A stretch of DNA of 64,000 bases from Pseudomonas extremorientalis (lineage in GTDB: Bacteria > Pseudomonadota > Gammaproteobacteria > Pseudomonadales > Pseudomonadaceae): assembly GCF_001870465.1 (NCBI RefSeq), contig NZ_MDGK01000015.1, forward strand, positions 248,001-312,000. The letters are read 5' to 3'. Below are positions 1 to 7,751 of this stretch, piece by piece. Made by a program: the position numbers and the translations under genes. The first letter of the stretch is position 1. Every line of letters starts with the position of its first letter. A model generated the notes under the pieces. The model searched no databases. It saw nothing but the letters and a program-made list of their open reading frames with translations, and was not told where the DNA came from.

Positions 1-1
1 A

Positions 2-67
2 GGCTTTATCAAGTTGAACGCACTGCGCATGCGCATTGCGGCCAACAAAGGTCGCTCGTTGTTCTAA
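2..67 (+). CDS. argG: argininosuccinate synthase, C-terminal end (partial)
   Basis: Only the last 21 codons and a TAA stop are inside the window. The readable end is rich in Ala, Arg and Lys (GFIKLNALRMRIAANKG) and runs directly into a rho-independent terminator, so this is the true 3' end of a plus-strand gene. The peptide resembles the C-terminus of Pseudomonas argininosuccinate synthase, the ATP-dependent enzyme joining citrulline and aspartate in arginine synthesis, and argG is a known neighbour of the nth region in related genomes. The assignment rests on this short tail, so the identity is probable rather than certain. Confidence 0.55.
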   Translation, partial: GFIKLNALRMRIAANKGRSLF

Positions 68-85
68 GTCTCAGCCGGTTTAAAG

Positions 86-116
86 AATGGCCCCTTATTC
101 AGGGGCCATTTTTTTT
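86..116 (+). terminator. rho-independent terminator after the argG-like gene
   Basis: A perfect 10-bp stem (AATGGCCCCT / AGGGGCCATT) with a 5-nt loop is followed by a run of T. It starts 18 bases after the stop codon of the upstream gene. Confidence 0.9.
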
Positions 117-690
117 GCCTATGGATTTTGTGTGGAATTGCGATGTTTATAGATGGTTAAACATTTGTTGATATTTTTCAGTCGACGCATTTTCAAATGC
201 ACCTTCGAGGGTGCTGTTGTTGAAAGTTTGTAGGGCGAATGATTTTTTTACACCTGCCTAGGAACTGGTCTTACAGAAGATTCACTCATGAAAGTGAGGT
301 AAACGTATAAAGCGCGGAATACGCTGTAGGAATTAAGGATGTAAGAGAATATGTTGAATGGAACTAAAACAGTCGGACATTTCTTGTCGGGATTCCTGAG
401 TGGAGTGCAGAGGGAAGGGGCATTTCCTGAGAGTTGTGTGCGGCACGTTTACCCACCCCCAGATACTCCATGGATATTTCACTCAAAATATGTAAGTCCC
501 CGGAAAGGTCTGAAAGGATCTATAAAACTGGATACATCTGAGTTAGCGTTTTTTTGTAGGGCAATTCCTTTATCGCTGTGGGGTGGGTCTCTGCTTGCTG
601 TTGCTCGGGGGGGAACGCTATGCCAACCAGGAAACGACTAGGCTATTGTGCTTGCTCTAAATAATTCGAACAGCGAAATTGGACTTTCTC
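117..690. other. 574-bp AT-rich intergenic region upstream of the response regulator
   Basis: No convincing gene is seen. It is clearly more AT-rich than the flanking genes. A 96-codon reading frame starts at 351 but has no recognisable family, biased composition and a weak ribosome site. At 248-275 the pattern TTACA-N6-TAGGAA-N6-TTACA occurs, which loosely recalls the EvgA box of enteric bacteria and might be an operator for the EvgA-like regulator downstream. The length suggests a regulated promoter or a small RNA, but neither can be shown from sequence alone. Confidence 0.4.
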
Positions 691-1323
691 ATGAATAAAG
701 TGCTGATCGTGGATGATCATCCCGTCATTCGTCTTGCTGTGCGTATGCTAATGGAACGTCATGGTTATGAGGTCGTTGCCGAGACCGATAACGGTGTCGA
801 TGCATTGCAACTTGCACGGGAGCATATGCCGGACATTGTCATACTGGATATCGGGATTCCCAAACTTGACGGGCTGGAAGTTATTTGCCGGCTGTCTTCT
901 ACCAAGCAATCCGTGCCTTTCAAGGTGCTGGTGCTGACGTCACAGGCCCCTGGCCATTTTTCCATGCGTTGCATGCAGGCGGGGGCTGCCGGCTACGTGT
1001 GCAAGCAACAGGACCTGACCGAGTTGCTGAGTGCGATCAAGGCGGTGCTGTCGGGCTATAGCTACTTCCCCAACCAGGCACTCAACTCGGTACGCTCCAC
1101 CATGGGCAATGCCAGCGAGGCCGATATGGTCGAGCGTCTGTCGGGTCGGGAAATGATGGTATTGCAGCAGTTGGCCCGGGGCCGAACCAACAAGGAGATT
1201 GCCGACGGCATGTTCCTCAGCAACAAGACCGTCAGCACCTACAAGACACGTTTGCTGCTCAAACTCAACGCCCGCTCCCTTGTGGACCTGATCGAACTGG
1301 CCCAGCGCAACGGCTTGGTATAG
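691..1323 (+). CDS. EvgA/BvgA-like two-component response regulator (REC-LuxR)
   Basis: A 210-residue cytoplasmic response regulator. The N-terminal receiver domain (about 1-120) has the acidic pair Asp8-Asp9, the phospho-acceptor Asp53 in ILDIG, and the conserved Lys in VCKQQ. The C-terminal LuxR/NarL helix-turn-helix (about 145-210) has the motif NKEIADGMFLSNKTVSTYK. The aromatic linker (GYSYFPNQ) and the C-terminal ending resemble E. coli EvgA, so it probably answers to a large BvgS/EvgS-type hybrid sensor, which is not in this window. The ATG at 691 was preferred to a TTG 12 bases upstream because the receiver fold begins immediately (MNKVLIVDDHP). It is monocistronic. The target genes are unknown. 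Confidence 0.85.
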   Translation: MNKVLIVDDHPVIRLAVRMLMERHGYEVVAETDNGVDALQLAREHMPDIVILDIGIPKLDGLEVICRLSSTKQSVPFKVLVLTSQAPGHFSMRCMQAGAAGYVCKQQDLTELLSAIKAVLSGYSYFPNQALNSVRSTMGNASEADMVERLSGREMMVLQQLARGRTNKEIADGMFLSNKTVSTYKTRLLLKLNARSLVDLIELAQRNGLV

Positions 1324-1367
1324 AGGAGGGCACTGCAGCGCACATTGTCTGGGTGACCGGCAGAAAA

Positions 1368-1388
1368 AAGCCTCCGTAAGGGAGGCTT
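1368..1388 (-). terminator. rho-independent terminator of the PA3496-like gene
   Basis: An 8-bp stem (AAGCCTCC / GGAGGCTT) with a 5-nt loop. The A-run at 1364-1369 gives a U-tract on the minus strand, so it mainly ends the small minus-strand gene. It may also stop read-through from the plus-strand regulator. Confidence 0.8.
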
Positions 1389-1407
1389 CCGGCCGTCGAC
1401 AGTTCGA

Positions 1408-1587
1408 TCACAGATCGAAGTCATAATCTGCCAGCTGTTTTTGCAAGCGTCGTTCTTCCAGAAGATTGTCGATGGTGCGGCGTTTGCTCAAATTGGTCTT
1501 GGCTACCTCAACGGGTGCTTCTGCCCCATCATCATCCGACTCAACAAGGTCGTCTTCCACTTCCAGTTGTTCTTTGCCAGTGCTCAT
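1408..1587 (-). CDS. PA3496-like small conserved protein
   Basis: A 59-residue acidic protein whose first half is rich in Asp, Glu and Val and whose second half is a charged helix (RRTIDNLLEERRLQKQLADY). It has no signal peptide or membrane segment. It resembles PA3496, a small protein of unknown function next to nth in P. aeruginosa, and the same position is kept here. The ATG at 1587 is chosen because GGAG lies about nine bases upstream; an in-frame GTG nine bases further out overlaps that site. Function unknown. Confidence 0.7.
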   Translation of the reverse strand: MSTGKEQLEVEDDLVESDDDGAEAPVEVAKTNLSKRRTIDNLLEERRLQKQLADYDFDL

Positions 1588-1694
1588 AAGGTTCACTCCG
1601 GGCTAGGACTGCCGTTGGCGCTCCTTATAACGATAATCCATGATCGGGTAAAAAAGATTTTTTCAATCGGCTGATCGAGAAAACCAATGATCCC

Positions 1695-2333
1695 TCAATC
1701 GTCGGACGTCTTGTCCTTGTATTCGCACAGGTCTTCGATACGACAGCTGCCGCAACGCGGCCTGCGGGCCTGGCAAACGTAGCGTCCATGAAGGATCAGC
1801 CAGTGGTGAGAGTCCAGTAGATAGGGCTTGGGTACAAACTTCATCAACTGCTTTTCGACCTCAACCACGTTCTTCCCACGGGCAATGCCGGTTCTGTTGC
1901 TGACCCGGAAGATATGGGTGTCCACCGCCATCGTCAGTTGCCTGAACGCGGTGTTGAGCACCACATTGGCAGTTTTACGACCGACTCCTGGCAGGGCTTC
2001 CAAGGCTTCACGGGTTTGTGGCACTTCACCGCCATGCAGTTCCACCAGCAGGCGGCAGGTCTCGATAACGTTTTTGGCTTTGCTGTTATACAGACCGATG
2101 GTCTTGATGTACTCAGACAATCCTTCCACACCCAGGGCATAGATCGCCTCTGGTGTGTTCGCCACGGGATACAGCTTGGCCGTGGCCTTATTGACGCCGA
2201 CGTCGGTGGATTGGGCCGACAGGATCACCGCAATCAGCAACTCGAACGGCGAGGTGTAGGCCAGTTCGGTCTTGGGTTCTGGATTGTCTTCGTGAAGCCT
2301 GCGGAATATTTCCAGGCGTTTTGCGGCGTTCAT
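1695..2333 (-). CDS. nth: endonuclease III
   Basis: A DNA glycosylase/AP lyase of 212 residues, the usual length, which removes oxidised pyrimidines in base-excision repair. The helix-hairpin-helix LPGVGRKTANVV carries the catalytic Lys120, followed by the catalytic Asp138 in VDTHIFR. The C-terminal 4Fe-4S loop has Cys187, Cys194, Cys197 and Cys203 in the canonical C-x6-C-x2-C-x5-C spacing. It follows the rsxB-like gene on the same strand with about 60 bases between them. In many gamma-proteobacteria nth follows the whole rnf/rsx operon, so this is a relic of that arrangement. Confidence 0.97.
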   Translation of the reverse strand: MNAAKRLEIFRRLHEDNPEPKTELAYTSPFELLIAVILSAQSTDVGVNKATAKLYPVANTPEAIYALGVEGLSEYIKTIGLYNSKAKNVIETCRLLVELHGGEVPQTREALEALPGVGRKTANVVLNTAFRQLTMAVDTHIFRVSNRTGIARGKNVVEVEKQLMKFVPKPYLLDSHHWLILHGRYVCQARRPRCGSCRIEDLCEYKDKTSDD

Positions 2334-2395
2334 GGGGCGGTGGGTTCCTTGCAGAAGGTCGGCGGGATTGTATCAACACACACCCGGTTTGCAGA

Positions 2396-3352
2396 TCAGG
2401 CGTTGTTGAGCGCATCCATTTGGTGCTGCGCGTCCTCCAGCTTGCGTTGCGCCTCGGCCAGTTGCCGAGGTTCGATGTTCAGGTCCTGGGCTTTCTTCAG
2501 TTCCGCTCGACGCATCGCCAGCTGGATTTTGGCGCGTTTCAGATCAGCAGTGTTGCTGGATGACGTCGCTGCTTTCGGTACGACACCCACCTCCAAGGCA
2601 GCCAGCGCTTGTTCCGCCGCTTCGAATTGCCGTTGCAGGATGATCAACTGCGACTGCTGTTCAAAGGTCGGAGGGTGACCAAACGCCTTCAAGGATTTGT
2701 GCAATTGGGCCCGGCTCATTGCGACAGCGATTTTAGCTTTCTTGATCGCGACATCCTGTGCCGTATCGGCTTGCACAGGTAAAACCGGCACGGAGCGCTT
2801 GGTCCGGGCCTGGCGTTCAGCGAGTTTTTGCGCTTCCTCCCGTTGCAGGCGCGCATTGCGTTGCTCATACCGCCGCCTTGCCCGGTCGCGCTTGAGGTGG
2901 CGTTCATGGCGTTGCTGATCATTTGTCGCCAGGCCACCGACAATCGGCAATACAGTGGTTGTCGGGTGCATTTCAATGCAGTCGACGGGGCAGGGCGCGA
3001 CGCAGAGGTCGCAACCGGTGCATTCATCCATGATGACGGTGTGCATCAGCTTGGCGGCGCCGACGATTGCGTCTACGGGGCAGGCCTGGATGCACTTGGT
3101 GCAACCGATGCACTCAGCTTCGCGGATGTAGGCAACCTGGGCGGGTGCTTCCCCGCGACTGGCGTCCAGATCCAGCACCGGCACCTGCAGCAACCGTGCA
3201 ACGTCGGCGATGGTTTCCTGGCCACCGGGCGGGCACTTGTTGATCGCCTCGCCACGGGTGATGCCCTCGGCGTAAGGCTTGCAACCCGGGTGCCCGCACT
3301 TGCCGCATTGGGTCTGCGGCAGCAGTGCGTCGATGCGTTGAATGAGGTTCAT
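2396..3352 (-). CDS. rsxB: RsxB/RnfB-like ferredoxin, orphan and apparently soluble
   Basis: A 318-residue iron-sulphur protein. An N-terminal 4Fe-4S module (Cys16, Cys19, Cys24, Cys40) is followed by two ferredoxin motifs ([13 protein letters not shown] and [13 protein letters not shown]). The last ~170 residues form a long, charged, probably helical tail rich in Gln, Ala, Lys and Arg. RsxB/RnfB normally begins with a hydrophobic membrane anchor, but this protein starts directly at the iron-sulphur module ([13 protein letters not shown]). The other Rsx/Rnf subunits are absent: nth follows and metG precedes. It may have kept an electron-carrier role separate from the membrane complex. The start at 3352 matches where homology begins. 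Confidence 0.85.
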   Translation of the reverse strand: MNLIQRIDALLPQTQCGKCGHPGCKPYAEGITRGEAINKCPPGGQETIADVARLLQVPVLDLDASRGEAPAQVAYIREAECIGCTKCIQACPVDAIVGAAKLMHTVIMDECTGCDLCVAPCPVDCIEMHPTTTVLPIVGGLATNDQQRHERHLKRDRARRRYEQRNARLQREEAQKLAERQARTKRSVPVLPVQADTAQDVAIKKAKIAVAMSRAQLHKSLKAFGHPPTFEQQSQLIILQRQFEAAEQALAALEVGVVPKAATSSSNTADLKRAKIQLAMRRAELKKAQDLNIEPRQLAEAQRKLEDAQHQMDALNNA

Positions 3353-3400
3353 GCTGTGATCACAGGCATAGCAAACTGGGTTTAATGGGAGGGCAGGGAT

Positions 3401-3439
3401 TTGTTGTGGTGAGCGGGGCATGCCCGCTCGCCACAACAA
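3401..3439. repeat. REP palindrome (GTGGYGAGCGGG family)
   Basis: A near-perfect inverted repeat, TTGTTGTGGTGAGCGGG and CCCGCTCGCCACAACAA around a 5-base centre, lies between rsxB and metG. The core matches the REP family seen again near 26970. As a compact hairpin it may also limit transcription from metG into rsxB. Confidence 0.75.
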
Positions 3440-3473
3440 GCTCCTTCACCACAACATGCCCATACAAGGTAGC

Positions 3474-5525
3474 TTACTTGATGCGCTGACCCGGCTTGGC
3501 ACCACTGTCAGGGCTGAGCAGGTAGATCTCTTCGCCACCAGGGCCGGCCGCCATTACCATGCCTTCAGACACGCCGAACTTCATTTTCCGAGGCTTGAGG
3601 TTGGCGATCATCATGGTCAGGCGGCCATCGAGTTTGGACGGGTCCGGGTAAGCGCTCTTGATCCCGGAGAACACGTTACGTTGCTCGCCGCCGAGGTCCA
3701 GTGTCAGGCGCAGCAACTTGTCGGCACCCTCCACGGCTTCGGCCTTGACGATCAGCGCGACACGCAGGTCCACTGCAGCGAAAGCGTCGAAGTCGATTTC
3801 CGCGGAAATCGGATCCTTGGCCAGCTCGCCATTACCCGCCGGCGTCGATTCGCCGGTGTCGGTCTGGCTGGCGACCAGGTCTTCTTTCGAAGCGTCGGTC
3901 ATGGCCTGGACTTTCACCGGGTCGATACGGGTCATCAGTGGCTTGAACTCGTTCAACTGATGATTGCCGAGCAGGGTGGCGTGATCGTTCCAGGTCAGCG
4001 GCGCCACGTTGAGGAACGCCTCGGCGTCGGCGGCCAGCAGTGGCAGCACGGGTTTGAGGAAGATCACCAACTGGCGGAACAGGTTGATGCCTGTGGCGCA
4101 GATCGCCTGGACTTCCGCCTGCTTGCCTTCCTGCTTGTTCAGCGACCATGGTGCCTTGTCGGCGATCCAGGCGTTGGCGCGGTCGGCCAGGCCCATGATC
4201 TCGCGCATGGCACGGGCGAAGTCGCGGGCTTCATAGGCGTCGGCAATACTCGGCGCGGCGGCCAGGAAGGCGTCGGTGAGTTCCGGCGCAGCGTTCTCGG
4301 CTACCAGTACACCCGCGTTGCCCTTGTGGATAAACCCGGCGCAACGGCTGGCGATGTTGACGACTTTACCGACCAGGTCCGAGTTGACCTTCTGCACGAA
4401 GTCTTCCAGGTTCAGGTCCAGGTCGTCGACGCCACGGCCCAGTTTGGACGCGTAGTAGTAGCGCAGGTATTCCGGGGACAGATGGTCCAGGTAGGTGCGT
4501 GCCTTGATAAAAGTGCCACGGGACTTGGACATTTTCTGGCCGTTGACCGTCAGGTAGCCGTGTACGGCAATGCCGGTTGGCTTGCGGTAGCCCGAACCTT
4601 CGAGCATCGCCGGCCAGAACAGGGCGTGGAAGTTGACGATGTCCTTGCCGATGAAGTGGTACAGCTCGGCGCTGGAGTCCTTGCTCCAGAACGTGTCGAA
4701 GTCCAACTCCGGCGTGCGGTCGCAAAGGTTCTTGAAGCTGGCCATGTAACCGATCGGCGCATCCAACCACACATAGAAGTATTTGCCCGGCTCGCCCGGG
4801 ATCTCGAAGCCGAAGTACGGCGCATCCCGGGAGATGTCCCACTGCTGCAGGCCGCTGTCGAGCCATTCGGAGAGTTTGTTGGCCACGGCATCCTGCAGGG
4901 TGCCGCTGCGGGTCCAGGTTTGCAGCATCTGCTGGAAATCCGGAAGCTTGAAGAAGAAGTGCTGGGAATCCTTGAGCACCGGGGTAGCACCGGAGATCGC
5001 CGATTTGGGATCCTTCAGATCAGTGGGTGCATAGGTTGCGCCGCACTTTTCACAGTTGTCGCCGTACTGGTCTTCAGTGCCGCATTTCGGGCAGGTGCCC
5101 TTGATGAAACGGTCGGCCAGGAACATTTTCTTTTCCGGGTCGAAATACTGGGTCACCGAACGCTGGTCGATATGCCCGGCTTCCTTGAGCCGCAGGTAGA
5201 TCTGGCTCGACAGTTCACGGTTTTCTTCGGAGTGGGTCGAGTGGAAGTTGTCGAAATCCACCAGGAACTCGGCAAAGTCGGCGCTGTGTTCAGCCTGCAC
5301 GTTGGCGATCAGTTGTTCCGGGGTGATGCCTTCCTTTTCGGCGCGCAACATGATGGCCGAACCGTGGGCGTCGTCCGCGCAGACATAAATGCATTGGTTG
5401 CCGCGATGCTTCTGGAAGCGCACCCACATATCGGTCTGGATGTACTCAAGCATATGGCCAAGATGGATGGAACCATTGGCATAGGGCAGGGCGCTGGTGA
5501 CGAGGATCTTGCGTGGCTCGGACAT
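3474..5525 (-). CDS. metG: methionyl-tRNA synthetase
   Basis: A 683-residue class I aminoacyl-tRNA synthetase charging tRNA-Met. Seen: the HIGH-type signature HLGH at residues 21-24, a zinc-knuckle insertion ([18 protein letters not shown]), the KMSKS loop, and a C-terminal EMAP/Trbp111-like tRNA-binding dimerisation domain (from about [13 protein letters not shown]). This is the long bacterial form. It is transcribed divergently from apbC, a conserved Pseudomonas arrangement. The ATG at 5525 begins the standard [18 protein letters not shown] start. Confidence 0.98.
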   Translation of the reverse strand: MSEPRKILVTSALPYANGSIHLGHMLEYIQTDMWVRFQKHRGNQCIYVCADDAHGSAIMLRAEKEGITPEQLIANVQAEHSADFAEFLVDFDNFHSTHSEENRELSSQIYLRLKEAGHIDQRSVTQYFDPEKKMFLADRFIKGTCPKCGTEDQYGDNCEKCGATYAPTDLKDPKSAISGATPVLKDSQHFFFKLPDFQQMLQTWTRSGTLQDAVANKLSEWLDSGLQQWDISRDAPYFGFEIPGEPGKYFYVWLDAPIGYMASFKNLCDRTPELDFDTFWSKDSSAELYHFIGKDIVNFHALFWPAMLEGSGYRKPTGIAVHGYLTVNGQKMSKSRGTFIKARTYLDHLSPEYLRYYYASKLGRGVDDLDLNLEDFVQKVNSDLVGKVVNIASRCAGFIHKGNAGVLVAENAAPELTDAFLAAAPSIADAYEARDFARAMREIMGLADRANAWIADKAPWSLNKQEGKQAEVQAICATGINLFRQLVIFLKPVLPLLAADAEAFLNVAPLTWNDHATLLGNHQLNEFKPLMTRIDPVKVQAMTDASKEDLVASQTDTGESTPAGNGELAKDPISAEIDFDAFAAVDLRVALIVKAEAVEGADKLLRLTLDLGGEQRNVFSGIKSAYPDPSKLDGRLTMMIANLKPRKMKFGVSEGMVMAAGPGGEEIYLLSPDSGAKPGQRIK

Positions 5526-5696
5526 GGGGCTCGGCTACTTGATGAAACGGAGGTCGGCCACTATAAAGCGCCGGGAAATATATTTCACCCTGTGGCGCTG
5601 TTTCAGAATCTTCCCAACCTGCGAAAGCATGCCGTAACGCCGCTGGAACGGTTAGGATAGCCGCCTGTTTCAGTCAGTCTTTTTCGGGAGTAGCCC

Positions 5697-6791
5697 ATGA
5701 GCGCCGTCAATCGCGCAGCGGTGGAAGCCGTGCTTCGCCAGTACACCGACCCTTATTTGAACCAGGACCCGGTCAGTGCCGGCTGTGTACGCGCCATCGA
5801 CGTCCAGGGTGACCAGGTGTCGGTCCAATTGGAACTGGGCTATGCAGCCGGTCTGTTCAAGAGCGGTTGGGCGCAGATGCTGCAAATGGCCATTGAAGGT
5901 CTCGACGGCGTGCGCTCGGCCAAGGTCGACATCCAATGTGTGATTGCCGCGCACAAGGCCCAGGCACAGATCCCTGGCCTGGCCAACGTCAAGAACGTAG
6001 TGGCCGTGGCGTCCGGCAAGGGCGGCGTGGGTAAATCCACCACGGCGGCCAACCTGGCCCTGGCCCTGGCCCGCGAAGGTGCGCGCGTGGGCATTCTCGA
6101 TGCGGATATCTACGGCCCGAGCCAGGGCGTGATGTTCGGCATCGCCGAAGGCACACGGCCGAAGGTCAAGGACCAGAAGTGGTTCGTGCCGATCGAGTCC
6201 CTGGGCGTGGAAGTGATGTCCATGGCCTTCCTCACTGATGACAACACGCCGATGGTCTGGCGCGGCCCGATGGTCTCCGGCGCTTTGCTGCAGCTGGTTA
6301 CCCAGACCGCCTGGGGCGACCTGGACTACTTGGTGATCGATATGCCGCCAGGCACCGGTGATATCCAGTTGACCCTGGCGCAAAAAGTCCCGGTGGCCGG
6401 CTCGGTGATTGTTACCACGCCCCAGGACCTGGCGCTGCTCGACGCGAAGAAAGGTGTAGAGATGTTCCGCAAGGTCAACATCCCGGTGCTGGGCGTCGTG
6501 GAGAACATGGCGGTGCACATCTGCTCCAACTGTGGTCATGCCGAGCATCTGTTCGGCGAAGGCGGCGGCGAGAAGCTGGCCACTCAGTACGGCGTGGAAC
6601 TGTTGGCCTCGTTGCCGCTGTCGATGCTCATCCGCGAGCAGGCGGATGGTGGCAAGCCTACCGTCGTGGCTGAACCGGACAGCCAGATCGCCATGATCTA
6701 TCAGGAGCTGGCGCGTCATGTAGGTGCGCGGATCGTCCTGCAGGAAGCAGCCACGCCAGCCATGCCGACCATCACCGTCAGCGACGACTGA
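5697..6791 (+). CDS. apbC: iron-sulphur cluster carrier protein ApbC (Mrp/NBP35 family)
   Basis: A 364-residue P-loop ATPase that assembles and transfers 4Fe-4S clusters in the cytoplasm. An N-terminal DUF59/MIP18-like domain (about 1-90) precedes the deviant Walker A motif GKGGVGKST near residue 107, and the cluster-binding CxxC is Cys276-Cys279 (HICSNCGH). A GGGAG ribosome site precedes the ATG. The gene is monocistronic, divergent from metG, and ends in a strong terminator. Confidence 0.96.
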   Translation: MSAVNRAAVEAVLRQYTDPYLNQDPVSAGCVRAIDVQGDQVSVQLELGYAAGLFKSGWAQMLQMAIEGLDGVRSAKVDIQCVIAAHKAQAQIPGLANVKNVVAVASGKGGVGKSTTAANLALALAREGARVGILDADIYGPSQGVMFGIAEGTRPKVKDQKWFVPIESLGVEVMSMAFLTDDNTPMVWRGPMVSGALLQLVTQTAWGDLDYLVIDMPPGTGDIQLTLAQKVPVAGSVIVTTPQDLALLDAKKGVEMFRKVNIPVLGVVENMAVHICSNCGHAEHLFGEGGGEKLATQYGVELLASLPLSMLIREQADGGKPTVVAEPDSQIAMIYQELARHVGARIVLQEAATPAMPTITVSDD

Positions 6792-6805
6792 GGCGGTTGA
6801 AGGGA

Positions 6806-6833
6806 AAAAAGCCCCGACGTGTCGGGGCTTTTT
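6806..6833 (+). terminator. bidirectional-type terminator after apbC
   Basis: A 13-bp perfect stem (AAAAAGCCCCGAC / GTCGGGGCTTTTT) with a 2-nt loop, 15 bases after the apbC stop. Confidence 0.95.
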
Positions 6834-6886
6834 CATGTCTGGAAGATGGTCAAGGTGTGTTTGTTTCTCAATCACGCAGTTGGTCG

Positions 6887-6904
6887 TGTAAGCATTTGCT
6901 TACT
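6887..6904 (+). promoter_or_regulatory. GacA-type upstream activating sequence of rsmZ
   Basis: TGTAAG-CATTTG-CTTACT is an 18-bp near-perfect palindrome matching the known GacA element TGTAAG-N6-CTTACA with one mismatch. Its centre is about 180 bases upstream of the predicted rsmZ start, the distance known for rsm RNAs in P. fluorescens. It implies that rsmZ transcription depends on GacS/GacA. Confidence 0.85.
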
Positions 6905-7040
6905 TTTTCGTAAGTGTTTGGTTTTTTTACCTTCCACGGACGTCGGTTTTCTTCGAAGCTTTTTTCTAACCAATTGAAATTTAACAATTAATTATTCCGT
7001 GTTCAGGGCGATTGCATGTCAGTTCATGGGTAGGATCCCG

Positions 7041-7068
7041 TTGAACTTCCTATGGAACTCTTTAAGAT
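7041..7068 (+). promoter_or_regulatory. sigma-70 type promoter of rsmZ
   Basis: TTGAAC at 7041-7046 and TAAGAT at 7063-7068 are separated by 16 bases and lie about nine bases before the predicted 5' end of the RNA. Position and boxes agree with rsmZ promoters of fluorescent pseudomonads. Confidence 0.7.
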
Positions 7069-7076
7069 CAGCCCTG

Positions 7077-7209
7077 TGTCCACGGATTGGCACGGCCATC
7101 AAGGAACGATGGTTGAAGGAACGTCGCAGGATGCGATTCATCAGGATGATGAAAAGGAATACAGGGACTAGGGAAAAAATGTGGGCGGGTCATACCGCCC
7201 CTTTTTTTT
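7077..7209 (+). ncRNA. rsmZ: regulatory RNA RsmZ (sequesters RsmA/RsmE)
   Basis: About 133 nt resembling P. fluorescens CHA0 RsmZ. It starts with TGTCCACGGATTGGCAC, carries repeated GGA motifs in hairpin loops or linkers (CATCAAGGAACGATGG, GTCGCAGGATGCGA, CATCAGGATGATG, then AAGGAA, AGGGA, AGGGA), and ends in a GGGCGGG...CCGCCC hairpin with an eight-base T-run. The exposed GGA motifs titrate RsmA/RsmE, which relieves translational repression of secondary metabolism, biofilm and motility genes. It lies beside fdxA, as in P. aeruginosa, but rpoS is not next to it here. A GacA element and promoter are found upstream. The exact 5' end is inferred. Confidence 0.92.
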
Positions 7210-7246
7210 GCCTGTAGGAAAGAGAAACCGGCCACCTAGAAACGCA

Positions 7247-7269
7247 AAAAGGCCCGCAAGGGGCCTTTT
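7247..7269 (-). terminator. terminator of fdxA
   Basis: A 9-bp stem (AAAAGGCCC / GGGCCTTTT) just beyond the fdxA stop. The plus-strand A-run gives a U-tract on the minus strand. It faces the rsmZ terminator at 7185-7209. Confidence 0.85.
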
Positions 7270-7285
7270 GGATGGGGCGACGCTA

Positions 7286-7609
7286 TCAGCGTTCGAGGTG
7301 TGCAATCTTACCTTTTTTGCCATCCCACTCCGCTGCATCCGGCATCGGATCTTTGCGCTCAGTGATGTTCGGCCAGACTTCCGCCAGCTCGACGTTCAAC
7401 TGAATGAATTCCTGCATCTCCGCCGGGACTTCATCCTCGGAGAAAATAGCGACGGCCGGGCATTCAGGTTCACACAGGGCGCAATCGATGCACTCATCCG
7501 GGTGGATAACCAGGAAGTTCGGGCCTTCGTAGAAGCAGTCCACCGGACACACTTCGACGCAGTCGGTGTACTTGCACTTGATGCAGTTGTCGGTAACGAC
7601 GAAGGTCAT
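7286..7609 (-). CDS. fdxA: 7Fe ferredoxin FdxA
   Basis: A 107-residue soluble electron carrier. Cys9, Cys17 and Cys50 fit ligands of a 3Fe-4S cluster and Cys21, Cys40, Cys43 and Cys46 those of a 4Fe-4S cluster, as in the Azotobacter-type seven-iron ferredoxin. Cys12 and Cys25 are extra. The acidic C-terminal extension is typical of the family. A GAGGAG ribosome site precedes the ATG. It lies downstream of mutS on the same strand after a ~140-base gap and has its own terminator. The redox partner is unknown. Confidence 0.96.
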   Translation of the reverse strand: MTFVVTDNCIKCKYTDCVEVCPVDCFYEGPNFLVIHPDECIDCALCEPECPAVAIFSEDEVPAEMQEFIQLNVELAEVWPNITERKDPMPDAAEWDGKKGKIAHLER

Positions 7610-7751
7610 TTCTAATTTTCTCCTCAGGCGGCGGCAGCGAAACCCTTTGTGGCAGGGCTCGCGAGGTTTGGGAGCGATAGTCTGCAGGCCAGGCTAATAG
7701 CCTGCAGCATCCCAAACCGCGCGAGAGTCTACCAGCTTGCAAGCGTGTGCG

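Noticed and set aside
351..641. 96-codon plus-strand reading frame in the long intergenic region
   Set aside because: No family resemblance, odd composition and only a weak ribosome site; the region looks regulatory. Kept only as part of the intergenic entry.
3355..3364. TGTGATCACA resembling half of a CRP/Vfr or Anr site before rsxB
   Set aside because: The half-sites abut without the 6-bp (or 4-bp) spacer these regulators need, so it is probably chance.
3420..5660. 746-codon open frame antisense to metG
   Set aside because: An artefact of GC-rich codon use opposite a certain gene; similar long antisense frames oppose mutS, spdH, patD and wspA.
6999..7217. 72-codon frame starting with GTG across the rsmZ region
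   Set aside because: It overlaps the rsmZ RNA, promoter and terminator and has no ribosome site.
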